Positions 39,136 to 59,765 of a stretch of 64,000 nucleotides of DNA are shown piece after piece; position 1 is the first letter of the stretch; every line of letters begins with the position of its first letter. The notes beneath the pieces were generated by a model. That model saw only the letters and a program-made list of their open reading frames with translations, searched no databases and was not told where the DNA came from. Made by a program: the position numbers and the translations under genes. Source of the stretch: Chrysomallon squamiferum (lineage: Eukaryota > Mollusca > Gastropoda > Neomphalida > Peltospiridae); NCBI GenBank assembly GCA_012295275.1, contig CM022667.1, positions 7,037,332 through 7,101,331 of the forward strand, in the 5' to 3' direction.

Positions 39136-40529
39136 TTGTTTTTAATTATTTTATTACTATTCCCCCCATCCCTTTGGGCATTTTCAAATACATTTAATGC
39201 CTAGAGTCACTTCGATTTAAAGCGTATTTGTGGCTGTACGAATAAATAGAGCACATTATTATTAACAGAATTTTCTCAGAGCCTGTTTTGACTATTTTTG
39301 TTGAATAAGTATTTTAACAGTTTGACGAGTTTATATTCGTATCGTTTAAGTAGATGATAAAATAGTTATGTTTTCATTAGCCAATAAATCGTGAAAAAAT
39401 AAAATATAATAACTAAATTAATAATAATAATAATAATAATAATAATTTTTTAATTCCAGATATATTGAAATTACAAGAAATAAAAATTATTATGTTATTC
39501 CTTTTTCAAAAAGCTGGAAATAACAAAACGTTTGGTCACTGAAACAGAAGATTAATTTTATTGACACTACGAACGAGGAACCAACGTACGTCGTAGTTTT
39601 CTAATTTGGTACAAATGATGGATTTCTGTGCATGCTTTTGAAAAAGTGATTAACTTTTGATATTAATTAATTAATTATAATTAATATATCCATAAAAAAA
39701 AAAAAAAAAAAAAAAATCCACAATCTAATATCGCGAAAACAAATGATACAATTTATTAATGCGCTTATTCAGATGTATTTTAATATTATGGTCACGGATC
39801 CAAGGTGTAGCGCAAACGGCTTGCAGCTTTTGTTTTACTTTTTGTTTAATTCTTTTTCGCAATTTTATTAACCTGTAATGAAGGATATTTTATTTTGAAA
39901 AGCTATATCCATAAAACGTGCTTCATAATTTCACATAGAATTCAACACAGAACTGCAAATCGAATGCGTTCGAAACTTCTTCTTTTTTTGTAATGTAATT
40001 ATCTCCCTTTGAGCATTGCTTGGCAATTTTGGTTGAGTAGTTTAAACTTTTAATGGGATTATTATGCGTCGTGCTTTCACGAAAAAAGTTGACAACATAC
40101 ACAGTTGTTGTTGTTATTCCGTGACAAAAGCTGTCGTCGATTTTATTGGACTGCTGTAAGTGCATTCTTCAACTTGTTGATAATCGCAACCTGCACGATG
40201 CATTCCCCTGTGAATGTCATTTTAATGTTTTAAACTCGGTCGCACTCCCCCCTCAGCCACAGTAAGAAAAAAGCACGCTTTCCTAAAACCGTTTGTTTAT
40301 TTTATTTTATTTTTTATTTCTAAACGACCATAAGGCCATATCTGTTAATTTAGTTTAGAGTTTATTTGGTTGAAAACAAACCTCTAATGTTCTGTACGAT
40401 TCTATAGCAACTTTAATATTGTACAGTTTGTATATCATTTTCAGAAATCTGAAATTTATTATATGCAGTAACTCATACCAAAATAAAACTGAAAATATTT
40501 CAGTAAGAATCAAATATTTATTATTATTA

Positions 40530-40592
<63 letters not shown>

Positions 40593-40718
40593 GAGATATG
40601 ACCAATGTAAATGTTTACAGAGTTGGGTTATTGGTACCACGTCGATGGCCCTCATGGAGACCAACGTCAATGGCTCATCTCGTACAAGTGGAGCAGAAAA
40701 TTCTTCAGTGTATGTTTG

Positions 40719-40786
<68 letters not shown>

Positions 40787-43700
40787 CTCGCACACTATAC
40801 GTGTAAATGGTGTATACATAATTACTTTTTTCTTTCTACTTCCTATTTTGTATTACTCATTTGTATCAGTAATCTTTTATCAGAAATATATATTCTAAAC
40901 ATTAGTATATATGTGCATCACTTTATGAAAGAACATGTAAGTCTGAATTAGACAATCAATGAAAAATAAATTTTTTAATTATTTTTAAAATTATTATTTG
41001 GTAATATAATGAAGCTTGAATTTTATAAATTGTACATGAAAACAATCTTGTGTTGTTTTCTGTTTCTTTGCCTTTCTTTTTTTCCATTTTCTCTAGTAGT
41101 ACTGATTGTATTTTTAATATTATTTATAAATTATAAAATTTACATAATTGACTTAAACAGGTTATCTTTGTGGAAAATTAAGATTGTCTTTGAAGCTTTG
41201 CAGTAAAGTTTGTTTACTTCAGGTGTTAAGAGTTCCATCTACAGCAGATTTGTGTCGGTGAAGCAGTTTCAGTCTCGCCTGTGGACAGTTGTTTTGAACA
41301 AAGAGTATGAGTCCACCCCGCTTGTACTGGTGCATGGGATGGGTGGGGGACTGGCTCTCTGGGTACAGAACATGGATGAGCTCGCACAGAAACGTCCAGT
41401 GTATATGTTTGACCTGCTGGGATTTGGGCGGAGTTCACGTCCAGCTTTCAGTCAGGATCCAAAAATTGCTGAAACAGAGTTTGTAGATTCCGTGGAAGAC
41501 TGGAGAAAGGAGCTGAATCTGGACAAGTTCATTCTGCTTGGTCACAGCCTGGGAGCGTTCATTGCCAGCTCATACACAATCAAGTACCCTGACAGAGTGA
41601 AACACCTCATACTTGTAGACCCGTGGGGCTTTCCACAGAAACCACCAGACAATGAGTTGGAGAACAGAATTCCACGCTGGATACGAGTCATTGCAACCAT
41701 GTTACAACCATTCAATCCACTCGCTGGTTTGAGGGTGGCTGGACCTTGGGGTATGTTACACAGAATATTTTACATCCCTTGTAAGAGTAAACTGTTATTC
41801 ATATGACCACAACTTAAACTTTCTTTCTCTGCTTTAGAAAATAAACTTTTTCTTGTGTAAATACAATCTGCTCTCTGTATTCAGTGAAGAGAATTAAAGA
41901 CTTTTTTTGTGTAAGAATTGTTTAAAAGTGCAGCTGTTTGTGTGTTCTGTCAGTCATCAATAATTTAACATTCAGTGAAAGATTTTCTGGTTCATAGGAA
42001 ATTCATATTTTAAATTGTTTAGTGTCCTACCTTTTCTTAAATTTATTGTCACATCATTGTCAGATTTAGGTCAAATACTTCAGCAGATAGTGTCTTGCAA
42101 TCCTATAAAGGTGGAACAGTAAAGATTTACATCATAAACTGCTATTAGAAACTTGAAAATCAACTTCATGGAAAAACAAATATTTCTATGAATATTAAAT
42201 TCATCCATTTATTATACATCTGTGTGTGGTTTTTACTGATTTATTGTCTGCTGAAATCAAACATCAGTAGAAAGCATCACTGATTGAATATCATGACAGT
42301 TTTGTGTAATTACTTCATAAAAATAATTTATTGTGTGTGACTTTGGGGTATTGGTAAAGAGACTTGTATATTGTAAGACCAAATCTTGTTTGAGATTTGT
42401 TTATATTTTTGTTTTTAATTCTTGTTTTTTTTTTATATTCAAAAACAAAATTTCCATTAGCACATCCAAAATAATTAAGGTTAATGAAATCAGTTATATT
42501 TATTTAATCATACCATTTGTTACATGTGTGTGTAATTATTATTTAAAGTAGGTTCATTACTGGTATTACTTTTTATATTTCAGTTCGTAGAACATGTTCT
42601 TCAATTAAACTCGGGTATTTTCCTTTAAAATGTAGGAAAAATATTCTTGAAATATTTAGCAATTAAGATAAATATTGAATAACATGAAACAGATACATCT
42701 TTTGTTATATTGCTGACCATACTGTCAGTTTTTTTAAATGCTTGCATACAACAGATACATATTTTCAGCTGTTTGTGTATCCTCAGATAGGCTTTATATC
42801 ATTGTCTGTTATTAACTATTTTATTCCTTTTAATTTTTCAATATCTTGTACTTTTATAAATTAATCTGATTAATTTATAAAAATAATATGTTTTCTTGAG
42901 CTTTTTTTTTTTTAAAGAGTATAATTTACCCATTTAAGGCTTCCTTTATTTACCTTCTTATGGCAGCTGACATTTGAAAAACAGCATATTCTTGACTAGG
43001 AATCATATATCTATAAAAATATATATGATATGGTGGCGTTTATTTGGGACAAAAACTACCTTTATCATACTATTCCTTTAGGAAACAATTTTTTCTTTAA
43101 GAGTATATTATTATTTGCAGAACTTAAACATTCTTTTTCTATAAGTATAGTTTCAATTAGGAAATTTTTTTTTTTTCTTGTTCAAGTAAAATGCTGTTTG
43201 TATGAACAGAAATATTCTTTTTCTATAATTCAAATAGAAAAAAAGCAGTTACTGTACAGATGTGTTTGTGAACAAGTTTTGCATTATACAGTTATGTATT
43301 GGAATGGATCTATCTGTTACTGTTTTAATATTGTTGCAACATCTCTCTCTTCTACTTCTGATAACTTGAAGTTGTACTGTTATTAAGTAATATTTTTATG
43401 ACATACTGATGGTAATATTGTTATGACTTGTGTAGTAATAGCATGTTTTTTTCTAGTTTTTTGTTTGTTAATTGCAGGTCCTGGATTAGTGAAGTGGGTT
43501 CGACCAGATTTGCAGGCTAAGTTTTCTAACATGTTTAATGATGACACAATCTTTGAGTACATCTACCACTGCAACGCTCAGACACCAAGGTTTGTGTTAG
43601 TGTGTTATGAGAGAGGTATACTTGTAGAACATCACTGTTTTCAATTTCAATGTTTCGTATGCACACAAATTTCCTTTGAGGCCCAAATGAATTTTATATT

Positions 43701-44965
43701 CTTTCAATAATTGTTTTGTTTATTGTTGGTTAGCAAATCAGTTTGTTTCGTTTTGATTAGAATGAGTATAATTCATTTTAACAAAAAAAATTTAATAAAT
43801 AAAAAATTACCAGCAGGTGAAACAGAATGTTGAGAATTTTAATTTCTGCTCTTTGTGTTAATATTGGTGACAGATGGTGTACAACTTTGATCACAAGTTT
43901 ACAAAGTTCATACACAGAAGCATAATTTAAACAACAGTATTTAAAACGTACTTAGTTATGTCAACATGAATCAGATACTGAATGCATATAATTATAAGTT
44001 TTCTAAAAACAAAGTTTAAAATAAAAAGATATACAATGGCCAACATTTTTCTTCTGTCCAGACACTGTTTAGTAAATGATGTAAAATATATGTGACTGTA
44101 ATTACATCACAGTGCCAACCTAATGAGATTCTTATTTATTATCACACTTTTTTATTATCAAAACTTTAGATAGGCATGTTTTCAGTGCAGTTATCCTTTG
44201 TAAATGAGTAATTATTTTTACACATGTAAATGTGTTTTTTCTCTCTCAGTGGTGAAACAGCTTTCAAAGCAATGCAGATGTCATTTGGTTGGGCTCGCAA
44301 CCCGATGATAAACCGAGTAACTGACATCCCGTCTACAACACCAATCACCTTCATCCATGGATCCCGATCCTGGATTGACAGAAATATTGGATACAGGGTG
44401 AAATATCTGAGAGATGGAAGTTACGTTGACGTCCAGGTGAGTTGACATACCTGTAATTTGTATCAGGTGAGTTGACATACCTGTAATTTGTATCAGGTGA
44501 GTTGACATACCTGTAATTTGTATCAGGTGAGTTGACATACCCGTAATTTGTATCAGGTGAGTTGACATACCTGTAATTTGTATCAGGTGAGTTGAAGTAC
44601 CTGTACTTTGTATGACAGAACACTGAGCACACATATTTGATGTAGTGAAAATGTTTTATTTGAAAATGTGAGTGTACAAATAAATAGAAAATTAATTAAA
44701 GATATTTCTTGTTTCATGTGTATTTATGTGTGTGTGAGAGACTAAATAAATAAATAATGTAAATAAATGTTATAATTTTCAGGTAATTCTGGGAGCAGGA
44801 CATCACGTTTATGCTGACCGACCTCAACCGTTCAACACTCTGGTAAAGAAAATCTGTAACTCTGTTGACCAGACAAATAAATCTTCCACCGACAATGACA
44901 ACACCAACAACGATGTAGTCAGTGATGTCCTTCACAATACCAGTAATGTAAAACCTGAAGTTTGA
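38329..44965 (+). CDS. ABHD4: ABHD4-like alpha/beta-hydrolase, N-acylphospholipid lysophospholipase
   Basis: Alpha/beta-hydrolase of the ABHD4/ABHD5 group; ABHD4 removes O-acyl chains from N-acyl phosphatidylethanolamines on the route to N-acylethanolamines. Six exons: 38329-38360, 40621-40709, 41223-41750, 43478-43589, 44250-44436 and 44783-44965; 1131 nt, 376 residues. The N-terminus carries the family signature WRPTSMAHL and [17 protein letters not shown] forms the oxyanion region, [12 protein letters not shown] follows, and the nucleophile elbow GHSLG has S149. In ABHD5 that serine is replaced, so this copy is ABHD4-type and should be catalytically active. GETAFKAM and SFGWARNPM follow. 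H323-D328 (HHVYAD) provide the catalytic His and the HX4D acyltransferase motif. The C-terminal 35 or so residues are an Asn/Asp/Ser-rich tail longer than in vertebrates. The start is chosen because exon 1 ends in phase 2 and joins exon 2 exactly. Confidence 0.94.
38360..38680. repeat. Intron 1 copy of a block duplicated within ABHD4
   Basis: The block from GGTTAG at the exon 1 donor to TGCATATAATTATAAG is repeated at 43728-43995 in intron 4. By eye it is about 90% identical over alignable bases; this copy is longer because of AAT expansions and one extra segment. Confidence 0.9.
40524..40592. repeat. (ATT)n microsatellite before ABHD4 exon 2
   Basis: A nearly pure ATT tract ends 28 bp before exon 2. 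Runs of the same AAT/ATT type occur throughout the window. Confidence 0.95.
40721..40783. repeat. (TC)n microsatellite after ABHD4 exon 2
   Basis: A pure TC tract starts 11 bp after the exon 2 donor (40710). With the ATT tract on the other side, exon 2 is bracketed by simple repeats. Confidence 0.96.
43728..43995. repeat. Intron 4 copy of the ABHD4 duplicated block
   Basis: Second copy of 38360-38680. At four places where the intron 1 copy has CpG, this copy has TpG, CpA or TpA (for example AACGAG versus AATGAG, TACGAC versus TACAAC). Two other CpGs are kept in both copies. Confidence 0.9.
44431..44612. repeat. 30-bp minisatellite containing the ABHD4 exon 5 splice donor
   Basis: Six copies of a 30-bp unit starting CAGGTGAGTTGACATAC, the first of which spans the real exon 5/intron 5 junction. 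Consensus donors (CAG then GTGAGT) occur at 44437, 44467, 44497, 44527, 44557 and 44587. Confidence 0.95.
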
Positions 44966-46449
44966 TAAACCTTGAATTTAGTAACTTTCTCATCTTTATT
45001 TATAATTGTTGTTTCTTTTTCTTTGTTGTTTTAATCTTTATTTATTTAAATGTTCAGACAATTAATGTTTCTGTTTTAAGTGTCAGTGTTAACTTAATTT
45101 ATAATGAAAGTGTTATTACTTAACTCTTTTTTTTTCTTTCTTTAAATGAAAACATTGAATAGTAATAGTAATAAATCAAAACCTATTTCCATTACCAAGT
45201 GTAAGTATTAATCTAAAGGCAAACACTTAATAAAAACATAAACTGCAAGAAGAAATTCCAATCAATAAAACCTGAAACTCTCTTGCTGAGGCACTGCGGA
45301 GTTATCTAACTTACTTTCAAAACTTGGCCTTTGAAGAATTTATATCTAGTTCCTGTAATTAGTTTTATTAAAACTGTATGAAGTCTAATTGTTTGTATGA
45401 GGGGATGTTACTGCAAAAATCCAAAACTGCTGATTACACAAGTAGTTGTGTGTATATTTTACACAGTGTTTACATTTCGAAATATTTTTATTTGTTAATT
45501 ACTCCAGAATGTTTTTATTTTTTTAATTTTGTTTATAAAATTTGTTTACTAACATGTTTATTGATGTAGAAAATTATGCAGAGTTTTAAGTTAAGTGCTT
45601 GTATTTGATGCATCATGTTTTATATTTACATCACAAATTATGTAAAAATGTTTGATACACTTTTCTTAAAAATATATTATTAATGGCCATCATAAATTCA
45701 TTTTAAAACCAAAATTTGATCATTTTGACGTTGTAATAAATATTGATTGCAATCTGAATTAGATGACAGATATTTTAACTGAATGTACATGTGAGTTTTA
45801 TGTATAATAGTGAGATAATGTTGTGAGTCTGATTGCAGTGTGTTGCTTGTATAGGGAGGGCAGCTGTGTTATTTGCTACAGGGATGGGTATTTATTTATA
45901 TTTTACTGTTTTGTTTTTTGCTTCATTAAGTAAACTGATTACCACAAAATTTTAACTGTTTATTTTTACTTCGTCTACACCTGTATTGTTTTAATTGTTA
46001 CAATTATATTAGTCACAGATATGGAGTTGATAAAAAAATATATTTTTTTATATTTCAAAATCACTTTTAAAACCATTAAAAATTGAAAAAACTAAATTTC
46101 ACTTTTAAAATGAAAGGTCATATTAGATGTTTGTATGCGCTGTATCATTTGATAAAATTGTACATTTATTGCCAACTGAAGAATTGCATTTATATGTATC
46201 ATTTGACAGTGTGCCAGTTTGAACATTTTTATGTGTAAAATAATAAACAGTAAAATATATTTGTAATAAAAATTTTAATGTGATTTGATTTGAAAACGAT
46301 TTATAAAAAAAAATAATGAAACATTCATTTTTATTATTATTATTTAAATGCACAATAACATAATTTGATATTTGCATACTTAAATACAGATTATATCAGA
46401 TGGTGTTTTTAAATAGTTATTATTATTATCATTATTATTATTATTGTTA

Positions 46450-46498
<49 letters not shown>

Positions 46499-46938
46499 AA
46501 CAACTACAGCTTCTACATCTCAAATTGTTTATGAATATTAAAAAATGCGTTTTGAAGTACGTGTGTGAGATAAAAAAATAATTAAATGAACAATGGTTCT
46601 GTTTTACTTTGTTTCTGTTCACAGATGGATGCATTGCTCTATTACAGTTAACTTATTCAGATATCTCAGTGTGTGACTATTTTCTTAAACAAAATGACTT
46701 TTAACGTATGATGCGATCTTCATGTTTTGTACGAAAGTACTACTTTTCAGTTACTGTTGTAATTGTTCAGTTATGGAAGTCGATAAAAATTAAAAGTACA
46801 GTAATAACCTTAGGTGTTTTAATAAATTTTACTGTACAGTGTTTACAGAAATAAATACTGCATGATACAACTTACTTTTGAAACAGCTAGCTCAGTAACT
46901 GAAAGTTTCAGTGAAACCTAACTTATTTTATTAATTTA

Positions 46939-46980
<42 letters not shown>

Positions 46981-48161
46981 AAATGTGTCACGCATGTGTA
47001 ATGATTTTCTTATTGACAATTTCCACATCCGTAAATACATCCTTGGTTTAACCGGCCACATTTCTCTCTAAGAATGAAACCATTGATAAAAATGTCTAAA
47101 CCGGATGTATATGGAGACGATGAAGATGTCCCGGATATTGTAACTCGCTGAAATATAGTACCTAGCGAAAATCCATTGTTTAGTCTCTGAGAAGTATTTT
47201 ATATTACTTTATTATAACGATTCTTTCTTGTATAATTTTAAAGGATGGATGCTAATATATATATATAAGTCCCTATTATTATACAGAATTTTGTACTGAA
47301 TTTGCTATTTAATATTATTTACACGACAGCAGTAAATGCCCACAGAAAATTGGCTATAATTATAACAGTTCAATGACACAATAATGTATCTACTGGATGT
47401 CCAAAAACGATAACACAACTCTGTTGCTTTATTTTATTTTTAATTTGCAAATTTTGTGGACAACGTGCCATTACGTTAGAGACAAAATATTAAATATAAC
47501 ACAATGATATAAAATAAAATTTATAAGAAAAAAATGAAACTAAAACTATTAAAATATTAAATTTAAAGTTTTAGCAACGGTACGAATAACTGGGCTAATA
47601 AATTGTATTTATTTATTTCAGCACAAATATACAAACTAATTTTATAACATTGCAGTGCTTGCTTCTTACGCAAGTCATTTACATAATAATCTCTGACGTG
47701 GCGGTCTGCACGCAGATGTCACGGTCTCGTAAGCTTTTATTAACCACGATTAAGATCATTATAAAGTATTGTTCCAGCTTGACATATTTATTTTGTTACT
47801 TATCTACTTCTACAGCGAATAAAGGTTGTGCCTAGTATTAATAAAAACTAAATTCAACAAATGTGGCTGTAATTCTTACAAAGCGGTGGTGTTTAAATAC
47901 ACTGTATACATAGTGTACCACACTGTCTGTTTCTAGAGAAATTATTAAATATTAATATTAAATATTACTCGTCTTTCAAACACTTCAGTAGTTGTTTCCT
48001 CACTGTGTCAAATTGTTTTTTTATATGTATGTATAAATAAATAAATAAACCAAATAATTAGACTGTTATTAACTGTTTCTGGTTAAAAACAGAAACATTA
48101 TTGTTTCTCCGGATCCAGGAATAAAACTCTAATTAAAACGCTCCAATTTTTGAGGACATTA

Positions 48162-48169
48162 TGACGTCA
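48162..48169. promoter_or_regulatory. Perfect CRE palindrome upstream of ITIH
   Basis: TGACGTCA, 158 bp before the initiator codon and about 108 bp upstream of the TATA box. Function is inferred from the motif and its placement. Confidence 0.5.
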
Positions 48170-48241
48170 GCACTTAAACGACTATAAAACAACACCACAG
48201 TATCTTACAAACCGAACCCCTTCCTGTCCTTCGACTAAAAT

Positions 48242-48258
48242 AAATCCGGTCCGGATTT
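48242..48258. promoter_or_regulatory. Perfect 17-bp palindrome before the ITIH TATA box
   Basis: AAATCCGG-T-CCGGATTT, two 8-bp arms around a single base, ends 11 bp upstream of the TATA box. It could bind a dimeric factor; no specific factor is claimed. Confidence 0.45.
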
Positions 48259-48269
48259 TAGCTCTAGTT

Positions 48270-48277
48270 TATAAAAG
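48270..48277 (+). promoter_or_regulatory. TATA box of ITIH
   Basis: TATAAAAG lies 50 bp upstream of the start codon, predicting transcription initiation near 48300 and a short leader of about 30 nt. It is the clearest TATA box upstream of any gene in the window. Confidence 0.65.
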
Positions 48278-48326
48278 AACTGCTATTGCTGACAGTGACT
48301 GCTGATGTCGCGGTGAAGACAATACG

Positions 48327-57215
<8,889 letters not shown>

Positions 57216-57398
57216 AACTGTATAAACATTCTTATTATACAGTGATTGTTTTGATGTTACGTAACCTAGTTACGACTGTTTGCACTTACATGACTTTTTA
57301 TGTTAAAATCTTAATAATCACATGACAAATGTTCTGATTTTATTTGTTACACTTGAGTTTTTTCATTATTTATTTATTTAGTTATTTTATTATATTAA

Positions 57399-57446
<48 letters not shown>

Positions 57447-58109
57447 GTTCGTTATTTATTTTATTATTATTTGTTTTTAATATTTGTTGATGGATTTGAA
57501 TTTGATGTGTTGACAAAAGCAGATAATATTATTGTTTCATGGTGTTTACAAATGAAAATAAATATGTGGTTTTAAAAACTGTGTCGTTTAGCACAGTATT
57601 TTAATAAAATAACATGGAAATAAAAATAGCATCAGTTCTGTATGTGTGTTGATGTACGTACGTATGTGTGTATATGTATACGTATGTATGTGTGTGTGTA
57701 TATATATATTGATGTACTTACGTATATATGTATGTGTGTCTGTGTGTGGATGAATGTGTGCGTGCGCATGCGCTATCTGCTAAAGCTATAGTATATAAGT
57801 AAAGAACTTGTATAAAATACTTCAAACACGCCCCCTGTCTTTGTCACAGACGTGACTGCTCGCTCTGATTAGCACGTTAATTATCAGTCACTCAGGTGTA
57901 ACATAATTCGCTGACTGCAGGTAAACGGCTCTGTGTTGATCTAAGGGCAAAACCGTGTTGAAGTTCACAATAAAGTTAATATTAAACAAAACAAAACCTA
58001 ACTGAATGTGACGACTCTGAATTCTAATGCTTTGTAAATTATTTGGTGTTCTGGGTGAAATGTTAAATTTTGTTTGTTTCTTTATTTATTATTATTATTT
58101 TATTTTTTA

Positions 58110-58161
<52 letters not shown>

Positions 58162-58953
58162 TCTTTTTTTTTCTTTTTTTTTTTTTGTCGTCTACATATT
58201 AAAACATTAAAACATTCACTCACAAAATTACTAAACATAAGATGAAATTGTAAAAAAAAAAAAAAAAAATACTAAAATATACAATTTTTAAAAATCAGAT
58301 AATATAAAATTTTAAAAATAAATCAATAAAATTAAATTAAAAAAAAAAAAAAAAAAATAATAACTTAAATTTATATGATAATATGTTAGGGATTACGTTT
58401 TAAAGAGCTGATAAAGAAAGTAAATTTAAATGTGTGTTTATTTCCGCTGTTTATTCTAAGGTGTGGTTAACTGATATTTCATTCATGAATATTCAGTAGA
58501 CACTCGTGGAATATGAACGTTCCATCATACTAAGCGATTTTCACATAATTTGGTGTTTGGATTATAAACATTATATTTACCTTAGGGTTTGAGAAAGTTT
58601 ATTTTTATATGATGTGCTTAAAATTAATCAAGTAAATTATTGATTATACGAATATTAAACACAAAAAATCAAAATTAAAAAATTAATTAATTTTCAAAAC
58701 GTACAAAACTGGAAATTTGCATGTATCTGTATATGAACGCACGTGTATCCACACACATTTATTTCTAAGGTGTGAATGTATTTTCTCTTTCTTGTTTGTC
58801 TGCTTTGTTAATTTATGATAATTAAGAACGGAAAACAGATTTATTTTCAGCGTGCATCTCCCAGGAAGTTATGACGTATTAGTAATTTGTCGATTTATAG
58901 ATTAGTTAGAAACAAATATTTATAACTGATTGTTGTATCCATCTATTAATAGT

Positions 58954-58988
<35 letters not shown>

Positions 58989-59765
58989 TTTTAACAGAAT
59001 TTTTTAAAAGATGCAGGAGTTGATAACACGACGTGGGACGGATGTGGACGACGTTGTGTTTATTAATTTAACGACTATTGTCAAAATGTCTTTTACGTTC
59101 TGCTCACTTTCGCCAGCCACATCTTGGAACAATCGTCTCTATCGCTACCTGTATTGATTTATCAGCCGTCACGGGCTATCGAGCGTTTCTCGTTTCGTCA
59201 CTGTTTAGATTGCTGCCATGGTGACGGCAAAAATTACTGGTATAGTCCGTTTCACATAATCTGTAACAGTAGCTGAAGTAAATAATTATATATTATCTTA
59301 TAATAATCAAAATTGTGTGTGTGTGTGTGAGAGAGAGACAGAGAGAGCGCGCATACGCTCACACACACTTACGAGTGCACATGCATAATTCATACTACAT
59401 ATGTTCATGTTTTAAAATACTGCAGTAATAATAGCTCACTGACAGAGCTTGACCACCACGATGCAACGGGTGCAAAATCTCCGAAAGAAAATAATATGAA
59501 GTAGTAATATAATAGTGTGCCCACACCCCACCCCACCCCATAAAATATCGCTTTAAGTGTTTTCTTAAAATATATCTGTTTGTGTGGGGGTGTTAGGGGT
59601 CCACAACTTGACCGGTGGAAATGTCTCCGAGAGGAATACTTCCATGAGTTACGAGATGTCGTATTTGCTTTGCCCCGGGCGCTGGCAATCCACGTGTAAA
59701 TGATAAACTACAGCTACAACATCACCAAAGTATTGTTGGTGACTAAGCAGTAATTGAGAATACCA
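57216..59765. other. ITIH-kinesin spacer, first part
   Basis: ITIH 3' UTR, then AT-rich sequence with ATT tracts (57400-57446, 58107-58160), A-rich runs (58251-58269, 58341-58357) and a TTTA tract (58952-58992). A CpG-richer stretch at 59020-59230 has no defensible gene. The second copy of the 21-bp shared motif is at 57862-57882. Confidence 0.5.
57603..57608 (+). terminator. Candidate ITIH polyadenylation signal
   Basis: AATAAA 388 bp after the stop codon; another hexamer lies at 57557. Either could be used. Confidence 0.35.

Larger units (their letters stand above)
44966..48326. other. ABHD4-ITIH spacer
   Basis: AT-rich sequence holding the ABHD4 3' UTR (candidate AATAAA at 45264), several ATT/AAT tracts (46424-46497, 46936-46979) and the ITIH promoter at its 3' end. 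A short acidic open frame at 47074-47151 is the only segment with coding-like composition. Confidence 0.55.

Noticed and set aside
40530-40793. Poly-Asn and Arg-Glu open frames on the minus strand at ABHD4 exon 2
   Set aside because: Translations of ATT and TC microsatellites; the plus strand carries the real exon.
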